A stretch of DNA of 64,000 nt from Stigmatella aurantiaca DW4/3-1 (GTDB taxonomy: Bacteria > Myxococcota > Myxococcia > Myxococcales > Myxococcaceae): contig NC_014623.1 of assembly GCF_000165485.1 (NCBI RefSeq), positions 5,722,893 to 5,786,892 on the forward strand. Reading direction: 5' to 3'. The translations under genes were made by a program, and so were the position numbers. Below the pieces are notes generated by a model, which was given only the letters and a program-made list of their open reading frames with translations, did not search any database and had not been told where the DNA came from. This document shows, piece by piece, positions 53,741-64,000 of this stretch (within the stretch, counting starts at the first letter, position 1; each line of letters starts with the position of its first letter).

Positions 53741-54562
53741 ATGTGCCGCCTGTTTGGATTCCGCTCTACAGTTCCCACGGCTGTTCATCCCTCGCTGGTG
53801 ACTGAGAAGAACTCTCTCGTCATCCAGTCGCGTGAGCACAAAGATGGTTGGGGAATCGCCGCCTACGGGGCGGAAGCGCTTCCCCGGGTGGCTCACGGTG
53901 TCGGTGCCGCTCACAGCGATCCTGACTTCCACCGCGTGAGCAGCCTGGTGTCCTCCCACACGGTGGTGGCGCATGTCCGCCTGGCCTCCGTGGGGGCCGT
54001 GGAAATGCGCAACTCGCACCCCTTCCTGCACGGCCGCTGGTCGTTCGTGCACAACGGAACGGTGCAGGACTTTCCCGAGCACCAGAAGGCCATCGAGTCG
54101 CTCATCCATCCCGATCTGCGCGTGAACATCCGCGGGACGACGGACTCCGAGCGCTGCCTCTACCTCTTCCTCACGCGGCTCTCGGCGCGGAGCAGCGAGG
54201 AGGCCCCCGCGCGGGTGGGCGACGTGGCCCGTGCCCTCGCGGAGACGATGCAACTGGTGGCGGGCATCACGGACAAGCCGGGCCGGAAACGCTCCGCGAT
54301 GAACTTCCTCGTCACGGACGGACAGGTGATGGTGGCCACGCGCCGCCACCGCTCGCTCTTCATCAGCGATGGCCGCCGCTCCGCTTGCGGGGGCACCTCG
54401 CTGCGGTCTGGCACGCGGCTCGAGCAGCTCATCATCGCCAGCGAGGCGCTGTGCGGCGATCAGACAGGCTGGGACGAGGTCGCCGAGGAGGAGATCATCG
54501 GCGTGGACGGCCAGCTCGTCCTGAACCGGTGGTCCGTGGCGGAGCTCACCCAGTCGAACTGA
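53741..54562 (+). CDS. Class II glutamine amidotransferase (YafJ/EgtC-like)
   Basis: N-terminal nucleophile hydrolase of 273 residues. It begins MCRLFGFRS, so Cys2 becomes the nucleophile after Met removal; then HKDGWGIAAY, VAHVRLASVG, NSHPFLHGRWSFVHNGTV and TDSERCLYLFLTRL, all typical. No synthetase domain, so the ammonia acceptor or amide substrate is unknown; EgtC-type hydrolases are relatives. No clear Shine-Dalgarno. Its end is one base from the tsaE stop on the other strand. Confidence 0.88.
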   Translation: MCRLFGFRSTVPTAVHPSLVTEKNSLVIQSREHKDGWGIAAYGAEALPRVAHGVGAAHSDPDFHRVSSLVSSHTVVAHVRLASVGAVEMRNSHPFLHGRWSFVHNGTVQDFPEHQKAIESLIHPDLRVNIRGTTDSERCLYLFLTRLSARSSEEAPARVGDVARALAETMQLVAGITDKPGRKRSAMNFLVTDGQVMVATRRHRSLFISDGRRSACGGTSLRSGTRLEQLIIASEALCGDQTGWDEVAEEEIIGVDGQLVLNRWSVAELTQSN

Positions 54563-54563
54563 G

Positions 54564-55040
54564 TCACGGCAGCCAGGCGGCGAGAAGCGCCTCGGACCTG
54601 GCGCCGAAGGCCTCGGCCTGAAGCTCCCGCGCGTCCTCCGCCGTGGGACGCAGGGTGATGCGCAGGTACTCGCGCGGCGCCGCCCCCGGTACCCGGTCCA
54701 GCCACTCCACCAGCACCGCGCCCCCGCTGCCCACCAGATCGAAGAAGCCCGTGGCGTAGAGCTCGTCCTCGTCCGCGATGCGATAGAGGTCCGCGTGGTA
54801 CAGGGGGATGCGCCCGCTGTAGGGGTAGACGATGGCGAAGGTGGGGCTGGCGACCTCCGAGTGAGGCACCTGAGCCCCCTCGGCCACCCCGCGCACCAGG
54901 TGCGTCTTGCCCGCCCCCAGATCCCCGATGAGCCCGACGAAGTCCCCCGGCTGAAGCAGCCCTCCCAGGCGCACCCCCAACCGGTGGGTCTCCTCGGGGG
55001 ACGCCGCCTGCACGGTGCGCCTCAGGGCCGAGGAACTCAC
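54564..55040 (-). CDS. tsaE: tRNA threonylcarbamoyladenosine biosynthesis ATPase TsaE
   Basis: Partner of TsaB/TsaD in t6A formation. 158 residues with Walker A IGDLGAGKTHLVRG, SPTFAIVYPY, LYHADLYRI and VLVEWLDR. GTG start overlaps the nnrDE stop (GTGA); an in-frame ATG at 55067 would reach into that gene. Last gene of the leftward housekeeping run. Confidence 0.94.
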   Translation of the reverse strand: MSSSALRRTVQAASPEETHRLGVRLGGLLQPGDFVGLIGDLGAGKTHLVRGVAEGAQVPHSEVASPTFAIVYPYSGRIPLYHADLYRIADEDELYATGFFDLVGSGGAVLVEWLDRVPGAAPREYLRITLRPTAEDARELQAEAFGARSEALLAAWLP

Positions 55041-56572
55041 CGGTCCCACCGGAGCCAGACATCGCACAGCCCCTGGAGGAGCTCGCTGGCAATGAGCCCC
55101 ACCTGGCCGCTCCGCCGTGCCGCGAGGTCTCCCGCGAGGCCATGGACGTAAACGGCGGCCCAGATGGCCTCGTGCACGGGCACCTTCTGCGCGAGGAACG
55201 CGCCACAGATGCCCGAGAGCACGTCCCCCGTCCCGCCCGTGGCCATGCCCGGGTTGCCCGTGGGGTTGATGTAGATGTCCCCCTCCGCGCTCACCGTCAG
55301 CGTCCGGGTGCCCTTGAGCACGAGCGTCACCCCGTGCGCCATCGCGAACTCCCGGGCCACCTCCAGGCGGCGGGCCTGGACCTCCTTCGTGGAGAGCCCC
55401 GTGAGCCGCGCCATCTCGCCCGGATGGGGCGTGAGCACCACCTGGCGCTTCGCCTGGCGAAGGATGCTCAGGTCCGTGGCCACGGCGTTGAGCGCGTCCG
55501 CATCCAGCACCACGTCCGCGTCCACGCGCGCCAGCAGCTCGCCAATGAGCTTGCCCGTCTCCGGCCCCCGGGGAATGCCCGGGCCGATGACGAGCGCGTC
55601 CTTGCCCTCGGCCGCCGCCAGCAGGGGCTCCAGGTCCGCGAGGCCCAAGGGCCCCGAAGCTTCCAGGGGGATGCCCATGATCTCAGGGGCGTGGGCCATC
55701 ACGGCATCGAGCACCTCCGCGCGGGTGGCTACGGAGACGAGCCCTGCCCCAGCGCGCAGGGCCGCCCGCGCCAAGAGGGCCGCCGCGCCAGACTTGCCCC
55801 GGCTGCCGGCCACCCCCAGCACGTGCCCATATGTCCCCTTGTGGCTGTCCGCGCGCCGGGGCGGCAGAACCCCCCGGGCGTCGGCCTCCTCCACGAGCAG
55901 GGGCAAGACAGGCCCGGAGAGCCCCTGGGCTGCCGCCATGGACAGCCCGATGTCCACGCGCCGCAACTCGCCGCAGAGCGAAGCGCCGGGCTCCAGGACC
56001 TGTCCCCGCTTGAGCAGCCCGAAGGCCACGGTGACATCCGCCTCCACGCACGGGCTGAAGGGCTCCCCGGTATCGCTCTGCAACCCCGAGGGGACATCGG
56101 CGGCCACCACCTTGGCGCCCGCCCCGCGCCACCGCTCGATGTGTTGGATGGCTTCCGCGAATGGCCCCTCGGGTGCCCGGCTGAGCCCCGTGCCAAAGAG
56201 GGCATCGACCACCACGTCCTCAGGGCCCAGCTCCGGCAGCGTCTCCAGGGCCTGCGCCTTGAAGGCAGTGGCCTCCAGCGCCTTCAGGTTGCGCTGGGCC
56301 TCGGCGGTCATCTTGGCGCGATCGCCCACCACGGCCACGGCCAGCCGCGCGCCCCCCTCCAGCAGGAAGCGGGCGGCCACCAGCCCATCCCCGCCGTTGT
56401 TGCCCGGACCGCAGACGACGTTGAAGCGCCCTCGGGGGCCCGCCACACTCCGGGCCGCCTCCGCCAGGGCCCGGCCCGCGTTCTCCATGAGCAGTGCCGA
56501 GGGCATTCCATACTTGGATTCCGCGGCCTGTTCAGCCTCGCGCATCTGTGCGGCGGTCAGCACCAACTGCAT
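55037..56572 (-). CDS. nnrDE: Bifunctional NAD(P)HX epimerase / ADP-dependent dehydratase
   Basis: Repairs hydrated NADH and NADPH. Residues 1-215 are the NnrE epimerase (ENAGRALAEA, VCGPGNNGGDGLVAAR, VDALFGTGL, ADVPSGLQSDTG). Residues 225-511 are the NnrD ribokinase-like dehydratase (KGTYGHVLGVAGSRGKSGAA, IGPGIPRG, LTPHPGEMARL, GMATGGTGDVLSG). The fusion and length (511) are normal for bacteria. Starts 2 bases after the acpS stop. Confidence 0.95.
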   Translation of the reverse strand: MQLVLTAAQMREAEQAAESKYGMPSALLMENAGRALAEAARSVAGPRGRFNVVCGPGNNGGDGLVAARFLLEGGARLAVAVVGDRAKMTAEAQRNLKALEATAFKAQALETLPELGPEDVVVDALFGTGLSRAPEGPFAEAIQHIERWRGAGAKVVAADVPSGLQSDTGEPFSPCVEADVTVAFGLLKRGQVLEPGASLCGELRRVDIGLSMAAAQGLSGPVLPLLVEEADARGVLPPRRADSHKGTYGHVLGVAGSRGKSGAAALLARAALRAGAGLVSVATRAEVLDAVMAHAPEIMGIPLEASGPLGLADLEPLLAAAEGKDALVIGPGIPRGPETGKLIGELLARVDADVVLDADALNAVATDLSILRQAKRQVVLTPHPGEMARLTGLSTKEVQARRLEVAREFAMAHGVTLVLKGTRTLTVSAEGDIYINPTGNPGMATGGTGDVLSGICGAFLAQKVPVHEAIWAAVYVHGLAGDLAARRSGQVGLIASELLQGLCDVWLRWDR

Positions 56573-56574
56573 CG

Positions 56575-56952
56575 CTAGCCTCGCTCCTGCAGGATGACGG
56601 TGGCCGCGGCCACCCCCGCGTCATGGGTCATCGTCAGCAGCGCGTCCAGCCGCCGCTGTTCCATCACCTCGAGCGCCACACCGGAGAGGGCGAAGCGCGG
56701 CATGCCCGCCCCGCGCACCACCTCCATGTCCTGCCAGCTGAGCCCCGGCGGGGCGCCCAGGGCCTTCACCAGCGCCTCCTTGGCGGCGAAGCGCGCCGCA
56801 TAGGCACTGGCCGCGTCCGCCCGCCCGCTGCACAGCGCCCGCTCGGAGGCCGTGTACACACGCTCCAGGAAACGCTGGCCGCGAGGCCCTTGGAGGATGC
56901 GCTGGATGCGCTCCACCGAGCAGATGTCCATGCCCAGCCCGACAATCGCCAT
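56575..56952 (-). CDS. acpS: Holo-ACP synthase
   Basis: Transfers phosphopantetheine to acyl carrier protein. 125 residues: IVGLGMDICSVERI with the Mg-binding Asp, YAARFAAKEALVKALG with the Glu/Lys signature, and a final MTHDAGVAAATVIL. Spaced 3 bases from pdxJ upstream and 2 from nnrDE downstream; the pdxJ-acpS-nnrDE order recurs in many bacteria. Confidence 0.96.
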   Translation of the reverse strand: MAIVGLGMDICSVERIQRILQGPRGQRFLERVYTASERALCSGRADAASAYAARFAAKEALVKALGAPPGLSWQDMEVVRGAGMPRFALSGVALEVMEQRRLDALLTMTHDAGVAAATVILQERG

Positions 56953-56955
56953 CGT

Positions 56956-57681
56956 CTACCCCGGGTTGCGCATCAGCTCGAGCATCTCACGCACCGCGCG
57001 CTCGAAGCCCACCAGCACCGCCCGTCCCACGATGGAGTGACCGATGTTCAGCTCGTCGATCTCCTGGATGCGCGCGATGGGCTGCACGTTGTCGTAGTTG
57101 AGCCCGTGGCCCGCGGCCACGCTCATGCCCAGCTTCGCCGCGCTCTTGGCGGCATCCACGATGCGGCTCAGCTCCCGGGCCCGCTCCCGCTCGTTGCGCG
57201 CTTCGCAGTAGCGCCCCGTGTGCAGCTCGATGCGGTTGGCGTCCACCTTGTGCGCGGCCCGCACCTGGTCCAGGTCCGGATCGATGAACAGCGAGACGAT
57301 GATCTCCCCGTCCTTGAGGTTCTTGATGATCTTCGCCACCGCCTCGCGCTGCCCGGTCACGTCGAGCCCGCCCTCGGTGGTGAGCTCCTCGCGCCGCTCG
57401 GGCACCAGCGTCACCACGTCCGGCTTGTACTCGTAGGCGATCTTCACCATCTCCGGGGTGGCCGCCATCTCCAGGTTGAGGAGCGTCTGGCACGTGTCCC
57501 GGAGAATGCGCAGGTCCCGGTCCTGGATGTGGCGCCGGTCCTCACGCAGGTGGATGGTGATCTGCCGCGCCCCGGCCAGCTCCGCCAGGGCCGCCGCCGT
57601 CACGGGATCCGGATACGAGGTGCGCCGCGCCTGCCGCAGCGTCGCCACGTGGTCCACGTTCACACCCAGTCGCTGTGTCAT
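56956..57681 (-). CDS. pdxJ: Pyridoxine 5'-phosphate synthase
   Basis: Condenses deoxyxylulose phosphate with aminoacetone phosphate to make PNP. 241 residues, starting [20 protein letters not shown], then [34 protein letters not shown] and [10 protein letters not shown]; all substrate-site signatures present. In the same leftward operon as acpS. Confidence 0.97.
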   Translation of the reverse strand: MTQRLGVNVDHVATLRQARRTSYPDPVTAAALAELAGARQITIHLREDRRHIQDRDLRILRDTCQTLLNLEMAATPEMVKIAYEYKPDVVTLVPERREELTTEGGLDVTGQREAVAKIIKNLKDGEIIVSLFIDPDLDQVRAAHKVDANRIELHTGRYCEARNERERARELSRIVDAAKSAAKLGMSVAAGHGLNYDNVQPIARIQEIDELNIGHSIVGRAVLVGFERAVREMLELMRNPG

Positions 57682-57777
57682 CTGCCACCCCTCGCGCGCG
57701 GAGGGCTTCGGGCATCACCCGCCCGGTCCGCGCCGGCCCTTCTATTCGTGGCCGGCGCCCGGAAGTCAACAGGCAGC

Positions 57778-59151
57778 TCAGTTCAGGGCGCGCGAGAGCG
57801 CCTCGGCGATCTCCCGGGCCAGCTCCTCGTTGCGCTTCCCATCCTCGCCCTCGATGAGGATGCGCACCTTGGGCTCGGTTCCCGAGAAGCGCACCAGCAC
57901 GCGGCCCTCGTTGCCCAGCCGCTGCTCCACGCTCTGGATGACCTTCATCACCTCGGGCAGCTCGCCCAGCTCGCGCTTGTGGCGCACGGTGATGTTGACC
58001 AGCGTCTGGGGCACCGGCTCGAAGATGGAGGCCAGCTCACTGAGCGGCTTGCCCTGGCGGCACATCACCGCCAAGAGTTGCAGCGCCGCCAGCGTGCCGT
58101 CGCCCGTCGTGGCGTGGTCCAGGAAGAGCAGGTGTCCGCTCTGCTCACCTCCCAGGTTGTAGCCGTGCTTGCGCATCTCCTCGACGACGTAGCGGTCTCC
58201 CACGCGGGTGCGCGCCACCTTGACGCCAAAGCGCGCCACCGCGCGCTCCAGGCCGATGTTGCTCATCACCGTGGCCACCAGCGTGTTCTTCTTCAGCTCC
58301 TGGCGCGCCACCAGCTCGCTGGTGCAGATGGCCATGATGGCATCGCCATCCACCACCTTGCCCTTCTCATCCACGACGATGAGCCGGTCCGCGTCGCCAT
58401 CCAGCGCCAGGCCCAGCCGGGCGCCGTGCGCCACCACCGCCTGCGCCAGGTTCTCCGGGTGGAGCGCGCCGCACTTCTCGTTGATGTTCTTGCCGTCCGG
58501 GGACACGCCCAGGGTAATCACCTTGGCGCCCAGCTCCTCGAGCACCGCGGGGGCCGTCTTGTAGGCCGCGCCGTTGGCGCAATCCACGACGATGGTCATC
58601 CCCTCCAGCGTCAGTTCGCGGGGGAAGGTGGCCTTGAGAAAGACGATGTAGCGGCCCCGCGCGTCATCCAGGCGGAACGCCCGGCCGATGTTGTCCGCTG
58701 TAGGACGGATCGTGTCCATGGCGCCCGTGGACAGCAGCTCCTCGATCTTCGCCTCCGTCTCGTCCGGCAACTTGAAGCCATCGCGCCAGAAGAACTTGAT
58801 GCCGTTGTCCTGGTACGGGTTGTGGGAGGCGGAGATGACCGCGCCCGCATCCGCGCGCATGGACGTGGTGAGGTTGGAGATGCCCGGCGTGGGCAGCGGC
58901 CCGGTCAGCCACACGTCCACCCCCATGGAGGTGATGCCAGCCGAGAGCGCCTGCTCCAGCATGTAGCCGGACAACCGCGTGTCCTTGCCAATGATGACGC
59001 GATGACGGTGCGGCCCATTGCGGATGAGGTACGCCAGCGCCCGGCCGAGCTGCATCGCGACCTCGGCGGTCATCGGGTAGACGTTCGCCACCCCGCGGAC
59101 GCCGTCCGTGCCGAACAACCTCTGTGACGCCCGCTCCTCCTTGGGAGACAT
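57778..59151 (-). CDS. glmM: Phosphoglucosamine mutase
   Basis: Converts glucosamine-6-phosphate to the 1-phosphate for peptidoglycan and LPS precursors. Catalytic phosphoserine in [12 protein letters not shown], metal loop LDGDADR, sugar loop GEQSGH and phosphate loop [11 protein letters not shown]. From ATG at 59151 ([26 protein letters not shown] 5 bases ahead) it has 457 residues; an in-frame ATG at 59169 also has a Shine-Dalgarno and would add six. The 153-base gap to folP and 96-base gap to pdxJ hold no clear signal. Confidence 0.95.
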   Translation of the reverse strand: MSPKEERASQRLFGTDGVRGVANVYPMTAEVAMQLGRALAYLIRNGPHRHRVIIGKDTRLSGYMLEQALSAGITSMGVDVWLTGPLPTPGISNLTTSMRADAGAVISASHNPYQDNGIKFFWRDGFKLPDETEAKIEELLSTGAMDTIRPTADNIGRAFRLDDARGRYIVFLKATFPRELTLEGMTIVVDCANGAAYKTAPAVLEELGAKVITLGVSPDGKNINEKCGALHPENLAQAVVAHGARLGLALDGDADRLIVVDEKGKVVDGDAIMAICTSELVARQELKKNTLVATVMSNIGLERAVARFGVKVARTRVGDRYVVEEMRKHGYNLGGEQSGHLLFLDHATTGDGTLAALQLLAVMCRQGKPLSELASIFEPVPQTLVNITVRHKRELGELPEVMKVIQSVEQRLGNEGRVLVRFSGTEPKVRILIEGEDGKRNEELAREIAEALSRALN

Positions 59152-59322
59152 ATTCACCTTATAAGCCATGTATGCCGCCTCTCACCTTGTCCCGTACCGG
59201 AGTACCCTGGGGCGTCCCGGAGGGCCCCTACACCGTTCTGTGCGCGCTCGAAGCTATGAAGCCGGGGACCAGCGAGCAACCTCCCCCGTGTGCATACTCT
59301 GCTTGACGACCTGCACCTTCAA

Positions 59323-60567
59323 TTACCTACTTTGAGCGCTCGGCCCCGCTCCGCCGTCCTGGGCGTTTCGCACCGCCTCCACCACCGCGAGCGCATCCTT
59401 CGCCTCGGCCACGTCGTGCACCCGGACGAAGTCCGCCCCTCCCAAGGCGGCCATGCCCGCGATGGAGCCCAGCGTGGCCGCCAGCCGCTCGTGGGGAGGC
59501 TTCCCCCCGGTGAGTGTGCCCAGAAACCCCTTCCGGCTGGTGCCCACCAGCACCGGAAGCCCCAGCACCCGGAGGTCCGCCAGCCGGCGCAGCAGGAACA
59601 GGTTGTGCCCCAGCGTCTTTCCGAAGCCGATGCCCGGGTCCACGAGGATGCGCTCCCGCGCCACGCCTGCCTCGACCGCCCGGTTCACCCCCTCCTCCAG
59701 GAAGGCGAGCACCTCGCCCAGGAGATCCTCGTAGTGGGGCGCCACCTGCATCGTCTCCGGAGTGCCCTTCATGTGCATGAGGCAACAGGCGGCCCCGGCC
59801 TCCGCCACCACGCGCGGCAGCTCCGGATCGAAGTGGAAACCGCTGATGTCGTTGATCAACACCGCCCCAGCCGAGAGCACCTCTCGCGCCACCGCCGCCT
59901 TGGTGGTGTCCACCGAGAGGGGCACGGCCGTGCGGGCCCGGAGCCCTGAGACGACGGGCAACACGCGCTCCAACTCCTCCTCGACAGACACGGGCCGGGA
60001 GCCAGGCCGGGTGGACTCCCCACCCACGTCCAGCACGTCCGCTCCCGCCTCCGCCAGCTTCAGCCCATGGGCAATGGCCGCCTCCGCCGAGGCATGGCGC
60101 CCCCCATCCGAGAAGCTGTCGGGCGTCACGTTCACCACGCCCATGACGTAGGTGCGCGCCCCGAAGGGGAAGTCCCGCTCGCCCAAGCGCAGCGAGGCCG
60201 GTGCCGTCCCCGACTCCAACCCCTGCACCAGCGCGGCCACCAACCCCGCGAGCTGGAGATCCTCCCGGGCGAAGGCCACCAGCCGCTCGAACTGCTCGCG
60301 CCGGCCCACCAGCAGGCCCGTGCCCAAGCGGGTCTTCGGGTTGCCCTCGATGTACACGGGATATTCCTCGCGCCCCGGGGCCGTGGAGGCTTCGAAGAGG
60401 CTCACCAGGAACCGGCCCTCTACGCGCGTCAGCCCCGTGAGCAGCAAGCGGTACTGCGGCAGCTTCTCCAGCAAGTACTCCCGGGCGGCGGTGGGAAGCC
60501 CCAGGCGCTGGAAGCCGAGCGTCAGCTCCTGGGAGCGCTCGGCCAGCAAGGGGTAGGCGCGAATCAT
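59323..60567 (-). CDS. folP: Dihydropteroate synthase with N-terminal extension
   Basis: Joins p-aminobenzoate to the pterin in folate synthesis. 414 residues, about 130 more than usual. The DHPS barrel begins near residue 138 (VMGVVNVTPDSFSDGG) and contains DVGGESTRPGS, LINDISG, CLMHMKGTPETM and LVGTSRKGF. The preceding part (YPLLAERSQELTLGFQRLGL, EYPVYIEGNPKTRLGTGLLV) is a separate domain of unknown role, in the same frame with no obvious internal start. ATG at 60567 starts MIRAYPLL. Confidence 0.92.
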   Translation of the reverse strand: MIRAYPLLAERSQELTLGFQRLGLPTAAREYLLEKLPQYRLLLTGLTRVEGRFLVSLFEASTAPGREEYPVYIEGNPKTRLGTGLLVGRREQFERLVAFAREDLQLAGLVAALVQGLESGTAPASLRLGERDFPFGARTYVMGVVNVTPDSFSDGGRHASAEAAIAHGLKLAEAGADVLDVGGESTRPGSRPVSVEEELERVLPVVSGLRARTAVPLSVDTTKAAVAREVLSAGAVLINDISGFHFDPELPRVVAEAGAACCLMHMKGTPETMQVAPHYEDLLGEVLAFLEEGVNRAVEAGVARERILVDPGIGFGKTLGHNLFLLRRLADLRVLGLPVLVGTSRKGFLGTLTGGKPPHERLAATLGSIAGMAALGGADFVRVHDVAEAKDALAVVEAVRNAQDGGAGPSAQSR

Positions 60568-60610
60568 TGAGAGCTCTCCAAACAGCCGCAGGCAAGCGCA
60601 CAAAGCAAAA

Positions 60611-60637
60611 GGCCCTCCCCGCGACGCGAGGAGGGCC
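60611..60637 (-). terminator. Terminator between ftsH (60.7 kb) and folP
   Basis: GGCCCTCC / GGAGGGCC stem with a GC-rich 11-base loop that can extend the pairing, followed on the minus strand by TTTTGCTTTG. Located 23 bases after the ftsH stop and 43 before the folP start. Confidence 0.8.
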
Positions 60638-60660
60638 AGGAAGACACGAGAGAAGACGGA

Positions 60661-62580
<1,920 letters not shown>

Positions 62581-62704
62581 GTGTCTGCTGCCCTTTCGAT
62601 GCTCGGCGGGATGGGGGCCACGCTTCAAAACTTCCAACTATTCCAGCATGTTGTCCCGACGCCAGCGAGCCGCTCGACGTTGGACCGTATCAGCAACAAC
62701 AAAA

Positions 62705-62726
62705 GGCCCTCAACTATTTAAGGGCC
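62705..62726 (-). terminator. Terminator downstream of tilS
   Basis: On the minus strand GGCCCT / AGGGCC with a 10-base AT-rich loop, then TTTTGTTGTTG. Begins 33 bases after the tilS stop. It would separate tilS from ftsH at least partly. Confidence 0.7.
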
Positions 62727-62758
62727 CAGGAACAGCCCCTCTTCGCAGCCTGGGGACT

Positions 62759-64000
62759 CTATAACGAAGCACTGCCTCTTCTGCTTGGCCCAGGTGGTGA
62801 AGCCCACAGCGACTGTCTGGAAACCACCTTCTCCCGCGGCGCCGCCCACAGCCCTGGCACCCAGAGCACCTGGCCCCGTGCGTCCACGACGACGGGGTGG
62901 AGATCTCGACGCTCGGCGGGCATCCGAAGGTCCACGAGCACATCCTGCAGCTTGCGCGAGCCGTTCTTGCCCCGGAGCCGGTCTCCTGGACGGCGAAGCC
63001 GCACCGTGAGGGGCCAGCACGTCTCCTCGGACAGCGGCAGGACGAGCGCGCCAGGGGGCTCCTCGCCTCCCCGCACTTCGAAATGCCAGCCCGTCTCTGC
63101 CCAGGGGCCCGAAGCCCCTGGGCCCTCCAGGGCCAACGCCCTCGGCTCGGGCCGGGACACCGGCACCCTGACGCACCGCACCAAACCTCCCGAGGCGCGG
63201 AGTTGGAGGCCATGGCTCAGCGTCGCGGAACGGCCTCCCTCCACCGCCGCCAACACCCGCTCCAGCGTCGCCGCGTCGACGACGGCCCTTGCCTCTGCCA
63301 GCAAGCGGGCGAGCACCCGGCGGCGCAGCGGAAGCTCCAAGGCCCGGACACCCACCGCATCCAGTCCTTCTCCAGACCCCCTCAGGCGATCCCACGCGGC
63401 ACCAGCCAATGATTGGAGCAAGGCCTCATCCTCGGCCGCCAGCCGTGCGAACGAGGCCAACCGCTCCGTCACCGGGTAGCCCACGGCCTGGGTGAGGGCT
63501 GGAAGCACGTGGTGGCGGATCCGCGCGCGGAGGAAGCGCGGATCCGCGTTCATCGGATCCACCGCGAAGCCCTCCTCTTGCTCCCCCAAGAACGCTTCCA
63601 CCTGCTCCCGGGTGAGCGCGAGCAGCGGGCGCACGAGCACACCGCGCGCGGATGTGATGCCGGTGGCGCCCCGGAGCGAGGTGCCACGGGCCAGCCGCAT
63701 GAGCAGCGTCTCGGCCTGATCCGAGGCGGTGTGCGCGGTGGCGATCGCCGCCAGCTTCCTCTCCGAGCAGAGCTGCGAGAGGGCCGCGTACCGTGCCTCG
63801 CGTGCCCGCACCTCCAAGCCAGGACCCTCCTTCACGTGGAGCGAGCGCACATGGCAGATCATCTTCTGGCGCGCAGCCAGACGCTCGACCGCTCGAACCT
63901 CTTCCATCGCCTCGGGCCGCAGGCCGTGATCCAGCGTGGCCACCTCCACCAGGATCCCCAAGCGCTCGCGCACGAGCGCCGTGCCCAGCAGCAACGCGGT
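62759..64000 (-). CDS. tilS: tRNA(Ile)-lysidine synthase, 5' end outside window
   Basis: Lysidine modification of the AUA-reading tRNA-Ile. The visible part begins just after the PP-loop: STALLLGTALV at the window edge is the tail of SGGxDS, which lies beyond. Present are DHGLRPEAMEE, ATAHTASDQAETLLMRLARG, TGI with LVRPLLALTREQV, and NADPRFLRARIRHHVLP. The C-terminal substrate-binding domain follows (RRPGDRLRGKNGSRKLQDVL near the end). About 413 residues present; likely some 20-40 missing. Confidence 0.93.
   Translation of the reverse strand, partial: TALLLGTALVRERLGILVEVATLDHGLRPEAMEEVRAVERLAARQKMICHVRSLHVKEGPGLEVRAREARYAALSQLCSERKLAAIATAHTASDQAETLLMRLARGTSLRGATGITSARGVLVRPLLALTREQVEAFLGEQEEGFAVDPMNADPRFLRARIRHHVLPALTQAVGYPVTERLASFARLAAEDEALLQSLAGAAWDRLRGSGEGLDAVGVRALELPLRRRVLARLLAEARAVVDAATLERVLAAVEGGRSATLSHGLQLRASGGLVRCVRVPVSRPEPRALALEGPGASGPWAETGWHFEVRGGEEPPGALVLPLSEETCWPLTVRLRRPGDRLRGKNGSRKLQDVLVDLRMPAERRDLHPVVVDARGQVLWVPGLWAAPREKVVSRQSLWASPPGPSRRGSASL

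Noticed and set aside
56494-59127. An 877-codon plus-strand frame across acpS, pdxJ and glmM
   Set aside because: Antisense shadow of three well-recognised genes; the product is low-complexity and His/Arg-rich.

Overview
The window is a GC-rich stretch of chromosome from what is almost certainly a myxobacterium (Myxococcota, probably suborder Cystobacterineae). The signs are Hanks-type protein kinases, a sigma-54 regulator, an NTE-type patatin, a degraded AHH/Sit-like polymorphic toxin with an imm11-type immunity gene, several lipoproteins, and dense overlapping operons with G/C-biased third positions. The genus cannot be fixed from the sequence alone.

Layout. 1-6.4 kb: complete his operon read leftward (hisG-D-C-H-A-B-F-I, hisI cut by the window edge). 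Nearly every junction overlaps, and it is preceded by a His-codon-rich leader ORF and an intrinsic terminator that together look like a transcription attenuator. 6.4-13.6 kb: an HD-GYP response regulator, moaA, a DUF4870 membrane protein, thiC under a TPP riboswitch, and a membrane-bound spermidine-synthase-like protein. 13.7-18.1 kb: a giant PknK-like kinase/ATPase/TPR protein overlapping a zinc-ribbon methyltransferase. 18.1-23.6 kb, leftward: five tightly packed genes (NTE-patatin, CMD-like protein, KAS III-like synthase, DGAT/TMEM68-like acyltransferase, SDR). Several have unusual active sites. They are divergent from a GAF/sigma-54 activator, and a direct repeat lies between. This is the best candidate here for an undescribed pathway.

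25.6-32.1 kb: a TetR/flavin-monooxygenase pair around three palindromic operators, a pirin, a frameshifted FHA remnant, and a wrecked toxin gene with an apparently intact immunity gene next to tRNA-Thr(CGU). 32.3-42.9 kb: glutamate dehydrogenase, PilZ protein, HtrA, GrpE, a free-standing sigma-1.1-like protein, a first FtsH, a lipoprotein, a Nudix enzyme, and a predicted pseudokinase divergent from a small XRE regulator.

43-49.9 kb: a YdeP-like molybdoenzyme and a compact chemosensory operon (RR, GAF-CheD, CheA, CheW, CheR) without MCP or CheB. Its CheD carries Ser in place of the catalytic Cys. 50-53.7 kb: hutU, a lipoprotein gene and hutI. 53.7-64 kb: a class II glutamine amidotransferase, then a leftward housekeeping run: tilS (5' end outside the window), a second ftsH, folP with a long N-terminal extension, glmM, pdxJ, acpS, nnrDE and tsaE.

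Where the longest frame did not look right, starts were chosen from Shine-Dalgarno spacing, family N-termini and stop/start overlap with the upstream gene.
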